From Phycisphaerae bacterium (lineage in GTDB: Bacteria; Planctomycetota; Phycisphaerae; UBA1845): 42,800 nt of DNA. The position numbers and the translations under genes are program-made. Position 1 is the first letter of the stretch; each line of letters opens with the position of its first letter. The notes below the pieces were generated by a model. It was given only the letters and a program-made list of their open reading frames with translations, ran no database searches and was not told the origin of the DNA. Where the stretch lies: the NCBI GenBank assembly GCA_029260115.1, contig JAJDDW010000028.1:1-42800 (forward strand). Direction: 5' to 3'. Below, one piece after another: positions 26,321 through 35,185 of this stretch.

Positions 26321-27472
26321 CTACGACAGTGTCATAATAAAGTCAGCTACCCGATCGATCCCCTCTGTTTTGAGGGTGGATGTTTTGAATATGGGTCGCG
26401 CGTCCCCGACAGCGCTTATCAATTGCGATTGCGTAGCATCAGCGCCGTTCAAATCACACTTATTAAGCACAAAACACGTCGCAATTTCCATGATACCAGC
26501 TTTAGAATATTGCACCGCATCCCCGCTATCGGGCATCAACACCAGCAGCGTATGGCTAGCTAATTCTCGTATGCCTACATCACCCTGCCCCGCGCCGACA
26601 GTCTCGACAAGGATATAATCAAAACCAAAACCCTTGAGCAGCTTGAGCACATCAGGGCATATAGCCGCAAGTCCGCCAGCAGCGCCACCGGAAGCTAAGC
26701 TCCGTACGAAAAATTCGCGTTCAGGAGAGGCTGACATCATACGCAACCGATCACCCAACAACGCCCCACCAGTAATCGGACTACTCGGATCAATGGCTAG
26801 CACCGCGACCCGCTTACCGCGCGAGACTAACTCCTCGCCGAGCTTGCCGATAAACGAACTTTTTCCAACACCCGGCGCACCCGTCACACCAATAACCACG
26901 GCGTCTCCAACAGGAGGCGTAAACCCGTCCAAGGACTCTCCACGCTGCACGCTCGTAATTAGCTTGGCTAGCGCATTTTGCTTACGCGCTTTGTAACCAA
27001 CAACCACTTCCTTGAACTGAATCGGCTCATGCATCGCGGCCAATTGCTTTACTTTTTCCACAATGTCATCAACGGATGATCCGGGATTAAACACTGCAGC
27101 CACACCCATCTCAGCCAAGGCAGCATGGTCTTCATTGGGGACGATACCGCCAAGAATGATGGGTATGTGTTCAATGTCCAACTTTTTACGCAGCCTCAGA
27201 AGCTCCGGCATCACCGTAAGATGAGCGGCGGACAGCAGGCTAACCCCCACCACGTCCACGTCTTCCTGGAGCGCAGCATACATCGTCGCCTCGCACGTTT
27301 GCCATAGGCCGGTGTAAATCACTTCGATCCCGGCATCACGAAATGATCGTGCCAAAACCTTGACACCTCGATCATGGCCATCCAAACCTATCTTGGCTAA
27401 AAGGATACGTGGCGGTTGATTGTTGTTGATCGGTTTCGTCATCTTCATTGGCTCTGTAGCAAGGGTTACCAT
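26321..27472 (-). CDS. B12-binding domain fused to MeaB-type GTPase (mutase small subunit plus chaperone)
   Basis: This is a 383-residue fusion. Residues ~20-150 are the coenzyme-B12 domain: LDGHDRG at 30-36 (lower-ligand DxHxxG motif), VGVSLLSAAH and ILGG. Residues ~160-383 are a MeaB/ArgK G-protein: Walker A GAPGVGKS at 198-205, AIDPSSPITGGALLGDRLRM, ETVGAGQGDV and LNKCDL. The B12 domain completes the mutase whose catalytic chain is the gene just upstream, and the GTPase loads and protects the cofactor. The start overlaps that gene's stop (ATGGTAA). In IcmF these domains and the catalytic barrel are one polypeptide in the same order. Here the barrel is separate. The MeaB C-terminal dimerisation arm appears short or absent. 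Confidence 0.92.
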   Translation of the reverse strand: MVTLATEPMKMTKPINNNQPPRILLAKIGLDGHDRGVKVLARSFRDAGIEVIYTGLWQTCEATMYAALQEDVDVVGVSLLSAAHLTVMPELLRLRKKLDIEHIPIILGGIVPNEDHAALAEMGVAAVFNPGSSVDDIVEKVKQLAAMHEPIQFKEVVVGYKARKQNALAKLITSVQRGESLDGFTPPVGDAVVIGVTGAPGVGKSSFIGKLGEELVSRGKRVAVLAIDPSSPITGGALLGDRLRMMSASPEREFFVRSLASGGAAGGLAAICPDVLKLLKGFGFDYILVETVGAGQGDVGIRELASHTLLVLMPDSGDAVQYSKAGIMEIATCFVLNKCDLNGADATQSQLISAVGDARPIFKTSTLKTEGIDRVADFIMTLS

Positions 27473-29070
27473 TCCGGGCCTCCACCATAGGCTCCGAACA
27501 CCTGCTTCATAGTGTCCATCATTTCACCCACCGTCGCTTCTGCCTCAGCAGCTTCGATCAATGCGGGCATCACGTTTTTATCTTGAGTGGCATCATCACG
27601 TAGTCGAGTCAAAGCAGCTTGGTGTTTAGTTGCATCTCGATTGGCTTTGATACTTTTGAGTTTGGAAACCTGTTCATCTTCGGTGTCCTGCGATATTTTT
27701 AACATCTCCATATCGTGCGTACCTTCCTCGACAAAGTCGGTGACACCCACGATTTTCTGCGCACCGCCGTCAATACGCCGCTGTTCCGCCTGTGCAGACT
27801 CCGCTATAGCACGACGGAAGTAACCGCGATCCACAGCCGGTAGCACCCCGCCCATCGCATCGATCTGATCGATGATCGCGTAAGCCTTGGCTTCAATCTC
27901 ATCAGTCATTTTTTCGACAAAATAACTACCGCCAAGCGGATCAGCCACCTGGGGCACGCTGGTCTCATGAGCCAAAATCTGCTGCGTACGAAGAGCAACT
28001 TTCGCCGCCCCCTCGGTCGGCAATGCCAGCGTCTCGTCCATACTATTGGTATGCAACGACTGCGTACCTCCCAACACCCCAGCCATCGCCTGATAAGCAA
28101 CCCGCATGATATTGTTCATGGGCTGTTGCTCGGTCAATGTAACGCCGGCAGTTTGGCAGTGCATCCTAAGCTTCCAACTACGCTCGTGTTTCGCGTGGAA
28201 TCGATCGCGCATGATATGTGCCCACATGCGCCTGGCCGCACGTAGCTTGGCTATTTCCTCGAAAAAATCGTTATGAACATCAAAGAAAAAGCTCAATCGC
28301 GGTGCGAAAGCATCAACATCCAAACCTCTCTCTATCGACAGTTGGGTATAAGCCATCCCATCCGCAAGCGTAAAGGCTAATTCCTCCGCCGCAGTAGCAC
28401 CCGCTTCCCGAATGTGATAGCCACTTACACTCACCGTGTTCCACAAAGGCATGTGTTGCGTGCAATATTCGATCGTATCAACTACAAGCTTAACGCTAGG
28501 CACTGGTGGAAACACGTATTCGTTTTGGGCATGAAATTCTTTGAGAATATCGTTTTGTAAAGTGCCGCGCAGCTGGTCCAGCGGCACGCCTTGCTTTTTC
28601 GCCACACAAACATAAAAGGCTAAGACGATGGCAGCCGGGGCGTTTATGGTCATGCTCGTACTAACTTCGCCGAGATTAATCCCGTCATATAGCACATGCA
28701 TATCAGCCAAGGAAGCCACAGCCACCCCGCATCGCCCTACTTCACCCAGTGCCAAAGGGTCGTCACTGTCTCTACCCATAAGCGTGGGCAAATCGAAAGC
28801 GGTGCTTAGGCCAGTTGTTCCGTGGGCCAGCAAATATTTGAATCGTTCGTTGGTATCTGCCGCTGACCCAAACCCTGCAAATTGCCGCATGGTCCATAAT
28901 TTATCGCGATACATCGTGCGATGCACTCCGCGCGTAAAAGGAAACGAACCAGGCACAGATAGTGCCGTCGCCGGGTCATATCCACGCAAATCCTCAGGCC
29001 CTACAAATGGCTTACCACGGGCATCATCGGTGCTGCGTTTCGATTTTCCCAGGCCGGGCTCAATACTCAT
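27466..29070 (-). CDS. Acyl-CoA mutase catalytic subunit, isobutyryl-CoA mutase type
   Basis: This is a 534-residue B12-dependent radical mutase barrel without its own B12 domain. Motifs include LWTMRQFAGFGSAADTNERF, GLSTAFDLPTLMGRDSDDP, STSMTINAPA, VSVSGYHIREAGATA and LGGTQSLHTNSMDETLALPT. The substrate-choice residues are Phe64 (RQFAGF) and Gln182 (FHAQNEY). By alignment to the Propionibacterium enzyme they match Tyr89 and Arg207 of methylmalonyl-CoA mutase, 118 residues apart in both. The Phe/Gln pair is that of isobutyryl-CoA mutase and IcmF, which interconvert isobutyryl-CoA and n-butyryl-CoA. The C-terminal ~70 residues are a charged helical linker. It lies 6 bases after the enoyl-CoA hydratase gene and overlaps the B12/GTPase gene. 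Confidence 0.9.
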   Translation of the reverse strand: MSIEPGLGKSKRSTDDARGKPFVGPEDLRGYDPATALSVPGSFPFTRGVHRTMYRDKLWTMRQFAGFGSAADTNERFKYLLAHGTTGLSTAFDLPTLMGRDSDDPLALGEVGRCGVAVASLADMHVLYDGINLGEVSTSMTINAPAAIVLAFYVCVAKKQGVPLDQLRGTLQNDILKEFHAQNEYVFPPVPSVKLVVDTIEYCTQHMPLWNTVSVSGYHIREAGATAAEELAFTLADGMAYTQLSIERGLDVDAFAPRLSFFFDVHNDFFEEIAKLRAARRMWAHIMRDRFHAKHERSWKLRMHCQTAGVTLTEQQPMNNIMRVAYQAMAGVLGGTQSLHTNSMDETLALPTEGAAKVALRTQQILAHETSVPQVADPLGGSYFVEKMTDEIEAKAYAIIDQIDAMGGVLPAVDRGYFRRAIAESAQAEQRRIDGGAQKIVGVTDFVEEGTHDMEMLKISQDTEDEQVSKLKSIKANRDATKHQAALTRLRDDATQDKNVMPALIEAAEAEATVGEMMDTMKQVFGAYGGGPEW

Positions 29071-29076
29071 ATCGTA

Positions 29077-29826
29077 CTACTCCATCCACAAGGCTGGTCG
29101 CTTCGCGACGAAAGCAGCTAACCCTTCTTTGCTCTCGTCTCCCCCAAAACATTCTACAAAAGCACTGACATCATCGCCATCCGCAAATGCCCGCTTTGCC
29201 AATGCTATCGCTTCCGGGCCGCCCCGGCGAAACGATTTACAAAATGCCGGCACCCGCGCGGACAAATCTTCCGCCGAATTAACGATTTCGTCGACCAGTC
29301 CGATAGCCAATCCATCCTCTGCCGAAACGGGTAATGCACTAAAAAACAGCCTTTTCGCCCGCGAGGGACCGATCAAACGCTGCAAACGTCCGATACCTCC
29401 CCAACCCGGCGTCAAGCCAAGCGACGTCTCCGGCAAACCCAACTTAGCCGTCTTGACCGCAATACGAAAATCGCACGCCAAAGCCAACTCCAGCCCCCCG
29501 CCCATAGCCGCCCCATTAATCGCAGCCACCGTAAAGCAAGGCATCTGTTCCAGCTCGTGAAATACCGCTTGTCCATTTTCCCCATAAACCCGCGCCTGCG
29601 CAGGTGAGAAATCAGCCATCTCCTTAATATCCGCACCCGCGACAAAGACCTTGCCCGCTGCGCGAACAACCAGCGACCGCACCCCCGTTGCTTGACGTAC
29701 CTGATCCAGTCCATCTCTTAATTGTTCCAACACCGCTGAAGACAAGACATTAATACCTGTCTCGGTCGAAAGCGTGATAACAGCCATGGGGCCATCGATA
29801 GCCACACCAACATTAGTATTACTCAT
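29077..29826 (-). CDS. Enoyl-CoA hydratase/isomerase (crotonase family)
   Basis: This is a 249-residue crotonase-fold enzyme. FVAGADIKEMADF forms the first half of the oxyanion hole. AAINGAAMGGGLELALACD and LGLPETSLGLTPGWGGIGRL carry both catalytic Glu residues of true hydratases. It should hydrate crotonyl-CoA or a similar enoyl-CoA to the 3-hydroxyacyl-CoA. The start at 29826 is chosen because it overlaps the stop of the upstream dehydrogenase by 8 bases (ATGAGTAA). An ATG at 29925 in frame would overlap that gene by about 100 bases and adds non-family residues. It is in the middle of the acyl-CoA operon, between the 3-hydroxyacyl-CoA dehydrogenase and the mutase. Confidence 0.92.
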   Translation of the reverse strand: MSNTNVGVAIDGPMAVITLSTETGINVLSSAVLEQLRDGLDQVRQATGVRSLVVRAAGKVFVAGADIKEMADFSPAQARVYGENGQAVFHELEQMPCFTVAAINGAAMGGGLELALACDFRIAVKTAKLGLPETSLGLTPGWGGIGRLQRLIGPSRAKRLFFSALPVSAEDGLAIGLVDEIVNSAEDLSARVPAFCKSFRRGGPEAIALAKRAFADGDDVSAFVECFGGDESKEGLAAFVAKRPALWME

Positions 29827-30676
29827 AGCTATAAAACCCCCGTTTGGATTTCCTACCCATGCGACCAGCAGCCACATATTTTCGTAGCATCGGACATGGT
29901 CGATAGCGGTCCTCGCCCAGATCACGGAACATGACTTCCATAATATGCAAACAAACGTCCAAGCCGATCAAATCAGCCAAGGCAAGCGGACCCATCGGAT
30001 GATTCATGCCCAGTGTCATGATGTCGTCAATAGCTTTCGGCTCAGCCACACCATCTTGAAGCGTAAAAATCGCCTCGTTTATCATGGGCATGAGAATTCG
30101 ATTCGACACAAAACCTGGATGATCGTTACAAGACACAGCCGTCTTACCCACCGCCGTAGCTAATTCGAGCGTCTTACGCGCCGTCTCATCCGAAGTCTGC
30201 AAACCACGCACTACCTCAACCAGTTTCATCAATGGAACAGGATTGAAAAAGTGCATACCGATAAATCGATCGGGGTGATCCACCGCCGCGGCTAGTTGCG
30301 TGATGCTAATACTGCTCGTATTACTGGCCAAGATACCATCCGCAGCCACAAACTGCTGCGCATGTTGAAGAATCGCAATCTTGGTCTCTAGCTTTTCGGT
30401 GGCCGCCTCTACAATGAGCGGCTGGGTGCCAACATCCGCAAGGTTTTCAACAAAATGTAATCGCTCTTTAGTCGCCGCCACTTCATCAGATGTCATTCGA
30501 CCCTTCTCAGCTGAACGATCCAGCATCTTATTAATCTGCAATGAAGCGGATTTCAAAGCCTCAGGAAACGCATCGAACACAAACGCATCAAACCCAGACT
30601 GCGCAAAAACCTGGGCAATACCTCGGCCCATAGTCCCTGCACCAATGACAGCTACACGCTTATTATTCTCAGGCAT
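29819..30676 (-). CDS. 3-hydroxybutyryl-CoA dehydrogenase
   Basis: This 285-residue NAD(P)-dependent 3-hydroxyacyl-CoA dehydrogenase has the short, single-function form typical of 3-hydroxybutyryl-CoA dehydrogenase (Hbd/PaaH). The Rossmann motif is VAVIGAGTMGRGIAQVFAQ. The catalytic region is IGMHFFNPVPLMKLVEVVRG (His), with SNTSSISITQLA before it. NDHPGFVSNRILMPMINEA and NHPMGPLALADLIGLDV follow in the C-terminal domain, which ends KRGFYSYE. It oxidises 3-hydroxybutyryl-CoA to acetoacetyl-CoA or runs in reverse. It lies 54 bases after the first acyl-CoA dehydrogenase gene, a gap that contains a palindrome, and it overlaps the hydratase gene. Confidence 0.93.
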   Translation of the reverse strand: MPENNKRVAVIGAGTMGRGIAQVFAQSGFDAFVFDAFPEALKSASLQINKMLDRSAEKGRMTSDEVAATKERLHFVENLADVGTQPLIVEAATEKLETKIAILQHAQQFVAADGILASNTSSISITQLAAAVDHPDRFIGMHFFNPVPLMKLVEVVRGLQTSDETARKTLELATAVGKTAVSCNDHPGFVSNRILMPMINEAIFTLQDGVAEPKAIDDIMTLGMNHPMGPLALADLIGLDVCLHIMEVMFRDLGEDRYRPCPMLRKYVAAGRMGRKSKRGFYSYE

Positions 30677-30712
30677 GTCTTCTCTCTCCGCACTTTGCGA
30701 CTGTTTACTTGC

Positions 30713-30736
30713 GTGTAGATCGCTGGCGATCTACAC
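30713..30736. repeat. Perfect 11-bp-arm palindrome at the end of an acyl-CoA dehydrogenase gene
   Basis: GTGTAGATCGC (30713-30723) and GCGATCTACAC (30726-30736) are exact inverted arms around TG. The palindrome includes the TAG stop of the upstream gene (minus strand) and no T-run follows, so it is not a standard terminator. It may be a REP-like element or an mRNA-stabilising hairpin within the operon. Confidence 0.6.
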
Positions 30737-31867
30737 CAACGATCGCGCAATCACAATTCGATGGATTTCACTCGTCCCCTCATACAATTCCGTAATTTTC
30801 GCATCGCGCAACAAGCGCTCGACCGGATAATCCTGGCAATACCCATAACCACCAAACACCTGCACCGCATGGTTCGCCGCTTTCGAGCACATCTCGCTTG
30901 CAAAAAGTTTCGCCATAGCCCCCGCTTGCACGTAATCTAAATCGTTATCCTTACGCCAAGCAGCCCGATACACCAACGCACGCGCCGCTTCAATACCCAC
31001 AGCCATGTCCGCTAGCTTATTTTGAATCGCCTGGAACGTGCCAATTGGCCGACTAAACTGTTCACGTGTATTCGCATATTGTGTCGCCTCAGACAAGCAC
31101 GCCTGAGCAATGCCTAACGCCTGCCCCGCGATTCCTATTCGACCGCCATTTAATATCGAAAGCGCAATACGAAGCCCATGCCCCTCTTCGCCAAGTAGCG
31201 AATCCTTCGGGATAACACAGTTCTCAAACACAAACTCCGCAGTCGAAGAACATCTTATACCAAGCTTCTTTTCCAGTTTGCCAATGCGCAGGCCTGGCAT
31301 GTTTTTGTCGACGATGAATGCGCTAAGACCATGCTTCTTCTCATTCGGATCCGTAACCGCAAGAAGCACCATGACCTCGGCCTCTTTGCCGTTGGTTACA
31401 AAAATTTTAGAGCCATTAATGTGCCAACCATCGCTTTGTAACTCAGCCCGACACGAAGCAGCACCGACATCACTACCACTACCAGGCTCCGTCAACGACA
31501 AGCAACCGATCGTTTCTCCAGAGGCCATCCCAGGTAGATATTTTTCCTTCTGCGCCGCCGAGCCATAAGTCATGATAGGATAAACGCACAGCGAAGTATG
31601 GGCACTGAGCAACACGCCTGTACCCGCACACGCCTTGGATATTTCTTCAACAACCATGGTTGATGCATCACAACCAAGGCCCGCGCCGCCATACTGCTCG
31701 GGTATAGAAATGCCAAACAGCCCCATATCCGCGAGCTGCTGAATTAATTCTTGAGGCATCTCAGCGGCGTGGTCGCGTGCCTCAGCGCCAGGAGCAACCG
31801 CCTTACTCGCGAAGTCGCTGACCTGCGTTTGTAGCATCCGCAGATCATCGTCGAATTCAAAGTCCAT
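30731..31867 (-). CDS. Acyl-CoA dehydrogenase (short-chain/butyryl type)
   Basis: This is a 378-residue flavoenzyme that forms the alpha-beta double bond of acyl-CoA, passing electrons to ETF. Motifs are CLSLTEPGSGSDVGAA (FAD and substrate loop), WHINGSKIFVTNGKEA, GIRCSSTAEFVFENCVIP, FSRPIGTFQAIQNKLADMA, QVFGGYGYCQDYPVERLLRDAKI and YEGTSEIHRIVIAR. The Glu of YEGTSE is the catalytic base of short- and medium-chain members. The start MDFEFDDDLR at 31867 is preferred, with AAGGA before it and 11 bases after the previous gene's stop. A longer frame to 31948 overlaps that gene. With the mutase it could oxidise butyryl-CoA. Substrate is inferred. Confidence 0.9.
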   Translation of the reverse strand: MDFEFDDDLRMLQTQVSDFASKAVAPGAEARDHAAEMPQELIQQLADMGLFGISIPEQYGGAGLGCDASTMVVEEISKACAGTGVLLSAHTSLCVYPIMTYGSAAQKEKYLPGMASGETIGCLSLTEPGSGSDVGAASCRAELQSDGWHINGSKIFVTNGKEAEVMVLLAVTDPNEKKHGLSAFIVDKNMPGLRIGKLEKKLGIRCSSTAEFVFENCVIPKDSLLGEEGHGLRIALSILNGGRIGIAGQALGIAQACLSEATQYANTREQFSRPIGTFQAIQNKLADMAVGIEAARALVYRAAWRKDNDLDYVQAGAMAKLFASEMCSKAANHAVQVFGGYGYCQDYPVERLLRDAKITELYEGTSEIHRIVIARSLV

Positions 31868-31878
31868 GTCGCAGTTCC

Positions 31879-33021
31879 TTAACGTGACAGTAGCTGACGC
31901 GCGATAATGATTCGTTGGATCTGACTCGATCCTTCGCCAATTTCGCACAGTTTCGCATCCCGCATATATCGCTCAACGGGTACTTCCTTCGTATATCCCA
32001 TGCCACCAAATATCTGAATCGCATCCAAACACGCCTTCGTCGCCACTTCACTCGTCAAGAGCTTGGCCATGGAGGCTTCTATATTAGAAGGCTTATTCGC
32101 ATCAGAAAGAATAGCCGCCTTGTGCGTAAGCAAACGGCCCGCGTCGATATTCATAGCCATGTCTGCCAACATGAATTGAATCGACTGATGCTTAAATAAA
32201 TGCTTGCCAAACGCCGTCCGCTGCGTCGCATAAGCCAAAGACTCTTCCAACGCCCCACGCCCCAAACCAAGCGAGATAGCAGAAATCGTAATGCGGCCTC
32301 GCTCAAGCACTTTCATTGCATCAACAAAACCGCCGTGCAATTCACCGCACAAATTTTCCTTCGGGATGCGCAAATTTTCGAGTGTTAGCCCTACCGTATC
32401 AGAGCCACGCATACCAAGCTTATCTTCCTTAGGACCAATGATCAGACCAGGCGTGCCATGCTCCACGATAAACGCACTGATCCCCTTGGCCCCGCCTTCA
32501 GGTTTGGTCTTCGCGGTAATAACATAAACACCCGCATAATGACCATTGGTAATCCAATGCTTAGCGCCGTTGAGCACCCACGAATCGCCATCTAACTCCG
32601 CCGTCGTCGTCAACGCCGCAGCATCACTACCACAACCCGGCTCAGATAGCGCCCACGAGCCAAGACATTCACCCTTGGCAAGCCGCGGCAAATATTTCTT
32701 TTTCTGATCTTCATTAGCCCCAATAATCAAATGCGCACTGCACAGCGCGTTGTGGGCGTCCAACATCAAAGCCGTTGCCCCACAATGTCGAGCGATTTCC
32801 TCCATGATGACAGTAGCTTCCAAATCACCAAAACCACAGCCGCCATACTCAACCGGAGTGAAAATGCCTAGGAAACCCAACTCCGCCAGCTTAGCCACAG
32901 TCTCGCGCGGTATATCCGCTTCGCGATCCCATTGCCTAGCGTTCGGAGCGATGTGTTCCTCAGCGAAGCGTTTCGCAACATCACGCAGGGCGATCATATC
33001 TTCAGAAAGTTCAAAATTCAT
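31879..33021 (-). CDS. Acyl-CoA dehydrogenase
   Basis: This 380-residue acyl-CoA dehydrogenase is the second of three in the operon. Motifs: [98 protein letters not shown] and [15 protein letters not shown]. The base Glu is in GEGSSQ, where YEGTSE is seen in the other two copies. The sequence differs enough from its neighbours to suggest a different acyl-CoA substrate, perhaps a branched chain such as isobutyryl- or isovaleryl-CoA. The substrate cannot be assigned from the sequence. ATG 33021 starts at [13 protein letters not shown], a typical N-terminus. Confidence 0.9.
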   Translation of the reverse strand: MNFELSEDMIALRDVAKRFAEEHIAPNARQWDREADIPRETVAKLAELGFLGIFTPVEYGGCGFGDLEATVIMEEIARHCGATALMLDAHNALCSAHLIIGANEDQKKKYLPRLAKGECLGSWALSEPGCGSDAAALTTTAELDGDSWVLNGAKHWITNGHYAGVYVITAKTKPEGGAKGISAFIVEHGTPGLIIGPKEDKLGMRGSDTVGLTLENLRIPKENLCGELHGGFVDAMKVLERGRITISAISLGLGRGALEESLAYATQRTAFGKHLFKHQSIQFMLADMAMNIDAGRLLTHKAAILSDANKPSNIEASMAKLLTSEVATKACLDAIQIFGGMGYTKEVPVERYMRDAKLCEIGEGSSQIQRIIIARQLLSR

Positions 33022-33158
33022 CAGTATACCTTAGTCAACAAAGTTGCCCCAGAGATCATCACACGTCGTTAGACTGTCAAGATTCATCTGCAATTTTCAT
33101 TCCACTAGTTATTATGTTCCAATTCCTCGTAGCAGCCAAACCTCACGAATTATCCGCA

Positions 33159-34328
33159 CTAACGCTGATTCCCCGCCTTTATCGCCAGCTCTGCCGCGAT
33201 GACCATGCGTTGAACTTCGCTCGTCCCCTCGTAAATTGGGGTGACACGCGCGTCTCGGAATAGTTGTTCGACGCGACACTCGTGTACAAATCCAGACCCG
33301 CCGTGAACTTGTACCGCGCGATAAGCAATACGATTAGCGCTTTCACTCGCGTACAATTTCGCCATCGAACATTCACCCCGATCCGATCGACCAAGATCAA
33401 CAGTCGTAGCCGCCCGCCAGATCAAATTTTTCGAAGCTTCCAATTCAACCGCACTGTCAGCCACCATATCCGCGATCGCCTGAAACTGACCGATGGGTTT
33501 CCCAAACTGCTCACGATGGCTTGCGTAAGACGTCATCTCTTCCAAACAGGCTTCTGCAATGCCGCACGCCTGAGCCGCGATGCCAATACGCCCCTCATTC
33601 AAACTCGACAGACAAACCCGCAAGCCTTGCCCACGCTCCCCCAATAGTCGTTCCTTTGGCACAAAAACTTGGTCCAAATGAATCACGGCGGTCTCGCTGC
33701 CACGTATGCCCAATTTCCCATGAATCTGTGAACGTTGTAAACCAGGATCGTCGCCGTCGATCAGAAAGGCGCACAAACTTTCGTTATCAGGCGCACCTTG
33801 TAAACGGGTCAAAGTCAAAAACCAACGCGCATGCATGCCGTTAGTAATCCACATTTTCTCGCCGCTAATCCGATACCCATCATCCGACTCGACAGCCACT
33901 GTTTTAACCGCTGCTGCATCGCTACCCGCCCCAGCTTCTGACAGGGCAAAGGCACCAAAATGTCTTACGTCAGACCAACCGCTTAAACATATATCGTGCG
34001 TAGCTGCGTCCGCATATTTGTGAATGATCCGCCCAACCATGCTATGCACAGCCACCGTCACACTTGTAGATGGAGACCACTTAGCCAACTCGTGCGCAAT
34101 TGCCGCATAAACACGGTAAGGACATTCTAAACCGCCATATGCCTCTGGCACACAAAGCGTCAACAGCCCCATCTCACCCAACTGAGGCAACACGTCGTAA
34201 ACCGATCCCTCGGATTGATCCCACGCACGATCAAGCGGCAGCAACTCTTTCTGAGCAAAGTCGGCTACCGTATTGATCAACAGCATGTGATCTTCGGACA
34301 AACCGTCAGTATCGGGAACCAACGACAT
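33159..34328 (-). CDS. Acyl-CoA dehydrogenase (first in operon)
   Basis: This 389-residue acyl-CoA dehydrogenase is the first of three copies. Motifs: FGAFALSEAGAGSDAAAVKT, YRISGEKMWITNGMHARWF, GIRGSETAVIHLDQVFVP, FGKPIGQFQAIADMVADSA, QVHGGSGFVHECRVEQLFRDARV and YEGTSEVQRMVIAAELAIK, with the catalytic Glu in YEGTSE. It is separated from the next copy by 137 bases, more than the other gaps, so an internal promoter is possible. The upstream acidic protein gene lies 61 bases before it. Three paralogs with intact active sites suggest the operon handles several acyl-CoA chain types, for example both branched and straight C4-C5. Confidence 0.9.
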   Translation of the reverse strand: MSLVPDTDGLSEDHMLLINTVADFAQKELLPLDRAWDQSEGSVYDVLPQLGEMGLLTLCVPEAYGGLECPYRVYAAIAHELAKWSPSTSVTVAVHSMVGRIIHKYADAATHDICLSGWSDVRHFGAFALSEAGAGSDAAAVKTVAVESDDGYRISGEKMWITNGMHARWFLTLTRLQGAPDNESLCAFLIDGDDPGLQRSQIHGKLGIRGSETAVIHLDQVFVPKERLLGERGQGLRVCLSSLNEGRIGIAAQACGIAEACLEEMTSYASHREQFGKPIGQFQAIADMVADSAVELEASKNLIWRAATTVDLGRSDRGECSMAKLYASESANRIAYRAVQVHGGSGFVHECRVEQLFRDARVTPIYEGTSEVQRMVIAAELAIKAGNQR

Positions 34329-34389
34329 ACATGTACCTTTCGTATCAATCTAATGCGCTCACGAGTTCTGAGTCTCGCGCAACATCTAA

Positions 34390-34977
34390 CTAAGAATTCC
34401 AAGTCGGCCTAATGCCAGCTAAAAAATGTAGCCGGCGAAACAAATGATTTCTCCGAACGATCAGCTCGCGAAGCCGCGTCAACACATCTTCTTGGAAACG
34501 AGAAGTAAAACGCCAAGAAATCACGTCCTCTTCCAATTCCTGCCAGCGGCGAGAACCACCCAACTTACGCTTTCGCTTCGGATCATTATCAGCCAACAAC
34601 TGCCTCACTTCACTCTCAATCGATTTCAGCTCTACAGCGATATGGTGCGCAGCGGGCGCAGGCATCATCCCATCTTGCAACCGCTTCTCATTGATCGCAA
34701 AAAGCCCCTCGCCAGGCTCAGCTTCAATCGAATCCGCATCGCCCGCGTCGTCTACATCAACAACTCCAGCACGGGTCGTCATTTCACCCGCGCCATCAGT
34801 CATTGCCCCGGCCGAATCAAGCGATCTCGACGATGCATCCAGCAAGTCTGCATCGTCCTCTGACACCTCGGCCGAATCAGACAAGTCAGTATCACCCGCA
34901 TCTTCGATACTGGGAACATCCCCGATTGGGCCTGAGGCGTCATCATTCGGATCAGATTGCACGTTTTCCATCATCAC
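34390..34977 (-). CDS. Hypothetical protein with acidic N-terminus and basic helical C-terminus
   Basis: This 195-residue protein is of unknown family. Residues 1-95 are low-complexity and strongly acidic (runs of Asp, Glu, Ser, Ala). Residues ~105-195 are helical and basic: IAVELKSIESEVRQLLAD, KRKRKLGGSRRWQELEEDV, FQEDVLTRLRELIVRRNHLFRRL. No signal or membrane segment is seen. It precedes the first acyl-CoA dehydrogenase by 61 bases on the same strand and could be the first gene of that transcript. The charge split suggests a protein that binds nucleic acid or a partner, but I do not recognise it. The opposite strand also carries open frames because of the Asp/Ser-rich composition. Confidence 0.6.
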   Translation of the reverse strand: MMMENVQSDPNDDASGPIGDVPSIEDAGDTDLSDSAEVSEDDADLLDASSRSLDSAGAMTDGAGEMTTRAGVVDVDDAGDADSIEAEPGEGLFAINEKRLQDGMMPAPAAHHIAVELKSIESEVRQLLADNDPKRKRKLGGSRRWQELEEDVISWRFTSRFQEDVLTRLRELIVRRNHLFRRLHFLAGIRPTWNS

Positions 34978-35185
34978 TTTATCTTCTCACACAAACTCAG
35001 CATTGCGCATTAGTGTAGCATAAGCGCCAAATTTCGCACGTTTGCTCTTGAACTGCCCTAAATTACTAGGGTGGCTAAAATCCCGAAATAACGAGCCGCA
35101 TGCTATAGCTTACGCGGGGCCGAAAAGTCGATATGCATTCAAATATTTAAACAGAATTAATAGGCATTCGTTCGGGCCACTCGCG

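Noticed and set aside
27466..29070. Assignment as methylmalonyl-CoA mutase
   Set aside because: The Tyr/Arg substrate pair is replaced by Phe/Gln, the isobutyryl-CoA mutase pair.
34691..35023. Plus-strand Ser/Ala-rich frame opposite the acidic protein
   Set aside because: Low-complexity Asp/Ser codons leave both strands open. The minus strand has the structured basic C-terminus and fits the operon direction.
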